NCBI GenBank assembly: GCA_902363625.1
Contig: CABJAS010000010.1
Location: 26,060 to 90,059, forward strand
Reading direction: 5' to 3'
DNA: 64,000 nucleotides
Origin: Clostridiaceae bacterium
GTDB taxonomy: Bacteria > Bacillota_I > Bacilli_A > Erysipelotrichales > Coprobacillaceae
Positions 63,773 to 64,000 of this stretch are shown here, one piece after another (positions within the stretch are counted from its first letter, which is position 1; each line of letters starts with the position of its first letter). Both the position numbers and the translations under genes were made by a program. The notes under the pieces are model-generated. The model did no database searches. It was not told where the DNA came from and saw nothing but the letters and a program-made list of their open reading frames with translations.

Positions 63773-63806
63773 AAGCGATCTGTCAGTTGACATGGTCGCT
63801 TTTTAT
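63773..63806 (+). terminator. Terminator of pgi
   Basis: AGCGA / TCGCT outer stem and TGTCA / TGACA inner stem, followed by TTTTTATTT. Confidence 0.8.
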
Positions 63807-63852
63807 TTCATAAAAAAACTTATAATTAGATACAAAAATTAGCGAAATATTA

Positions 63853-63881
63853 TTGACGTATAAAAAAAGCTATGGTATTAT
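63853..63881 (+). promoter_or_regulatory. Promoter of the tRNA operon
   Basis: TTGACG (63853-63858), 17-bp spacer, TATTAT (63876-63881), about 19 bp before the tRNA 5' end. Confidence 0.75.
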
Positions 63882-63899
63882 AAATGGGCACTAGAAATT

Positions 63900-63975
63900 G
63901 GAGGTTTAGCTCAGTTGGGAGAGCATCTGCCTTACAAGCAGAGGGTCAGCGGTTCGAGCCCGTTAACCTCCACCA
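63900..63975 (+). tRNA. tRNA-Val (anticodon TAC)
   Basis: 76 nt with encoded CCA. The acceptor GGAGGTT pairs with AACCTCC, the anticodon stem TCTGC/GCAGA encloses CTTACAA with anticodon TAC, and the T arm contains GGTTCGAGCC. All arms fold normally. Confidence 0.97.
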
Positions 63976-63982
63976 TTTTTTT

Positions 63983-64000
63983 GCCGACTTAGCTCAATTG
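63983..64000 (+). tRNA. Partial tRNA, probably tRNA-Thr, cut by the window end
   Basis: Only the first 18 bases are present (GCCGACTTAGCTCAATTG): acceptor 5' strand and start of the D arm. The sequence resembles Firmicutes tRNA-Thr, but the anticodon is outside the window. It lies 7 bp after tRNA-Val, so it is one operon. Confidence 0.7.

Overview
The window is a low-GC Firmicutes chromosome segment from a spore former. It carries dacF-spoIIAA-spoIIAB-sigF, T-box and SAM-type riboswitches, catabolite (cre-like) operators, a long-form hibernation factor and Bacillus-type primosome genes dnaB/dnaI. Gene content and style (Rnf complex, FMN-binding lipoproteins, NPxTG-type surface protein) suggest an anaerobic gut member of the Erysipelotrichia; that taxon is an inference and was not tested.

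Layout. 1-2.9 kb: sporulation sigma-F operon. 3-11.6 kb: accessory genes (a GNAT/hexapeptide acetyltransferase fusion, an Rrf2 regulator divergent from a YhgE/Pip membrane protein, a wall-anchored surface protein, a serine recombinase, GNATs). 12-15.2 kb: sugar genes (MupG-like protein, 6-phospho-beta-glucosidase, lone PTS IIB). 15.3-17 kb: Gx transporter-like protein, FMN lipoprotein, exonuclease. 17-29.3 kb: housekeeping block pyk, pfkA, dnaI, dnaB, coaE, mutM, polA, dnaE, in Bacillus-like synteny. 29.3-42.3 kb: extracytosolic electron-transfer region with ApbE, a tandem FMN-type lipoprotein, a complete rnfCDGEAB operon, a NusG-domain-II protein and a degenerate RlmD-like protein, interrupted by a GH31 alpha-xylosidase. 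42.3-49.1 kb: yihY, thiI, cysteine desulfurase and ezrA, with an IS3-family element inserted at the 3' end of ezrA. 49.4-64 kb: rpsD, an endonuclease/phosphatase-family protein, T-box-controlled leuS, two fused ABC ATPase-permeases, YtqA-like radical SAM protein, hpf, SAM-riboswitch-controlled metK, marR/nifU, an S1-domain gene with pgi, and tRNA-Val followed by a partial tRNA-Thr.

Most striking points. (1) A perfect 17-bp inverted repeat encloses a 77-bp segment between the surface-protein gene and an adjacent Hin-type serine recombinase, which looks like an invertible phase-variation promoter. (2) The window encodes a concentrated flavin-based electron-transfer system: ApbE flavin transferase, two FMN-type lipoproteins, RnfG, and an RnfD carrying three extra C-terminal FMN-binding domains. 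RnfB is reduced to one 4Fe-4S domain, and an overlooked 59-residue four-cysteine membrane protein sits between rnfA and rnfB. EetA-like (NusG-II) and EetB-like (Gx) proteins lie in two separate operons. (3) The IS element sits in the loop of ezrA's intrinsic terminator and supplies ezrA's stop codon. (4) An RlmD-type methyltransferase relative has lost its catalytic residues but kept its Fe-S cysteines, and is translationally coupled to the NusG-II gene.
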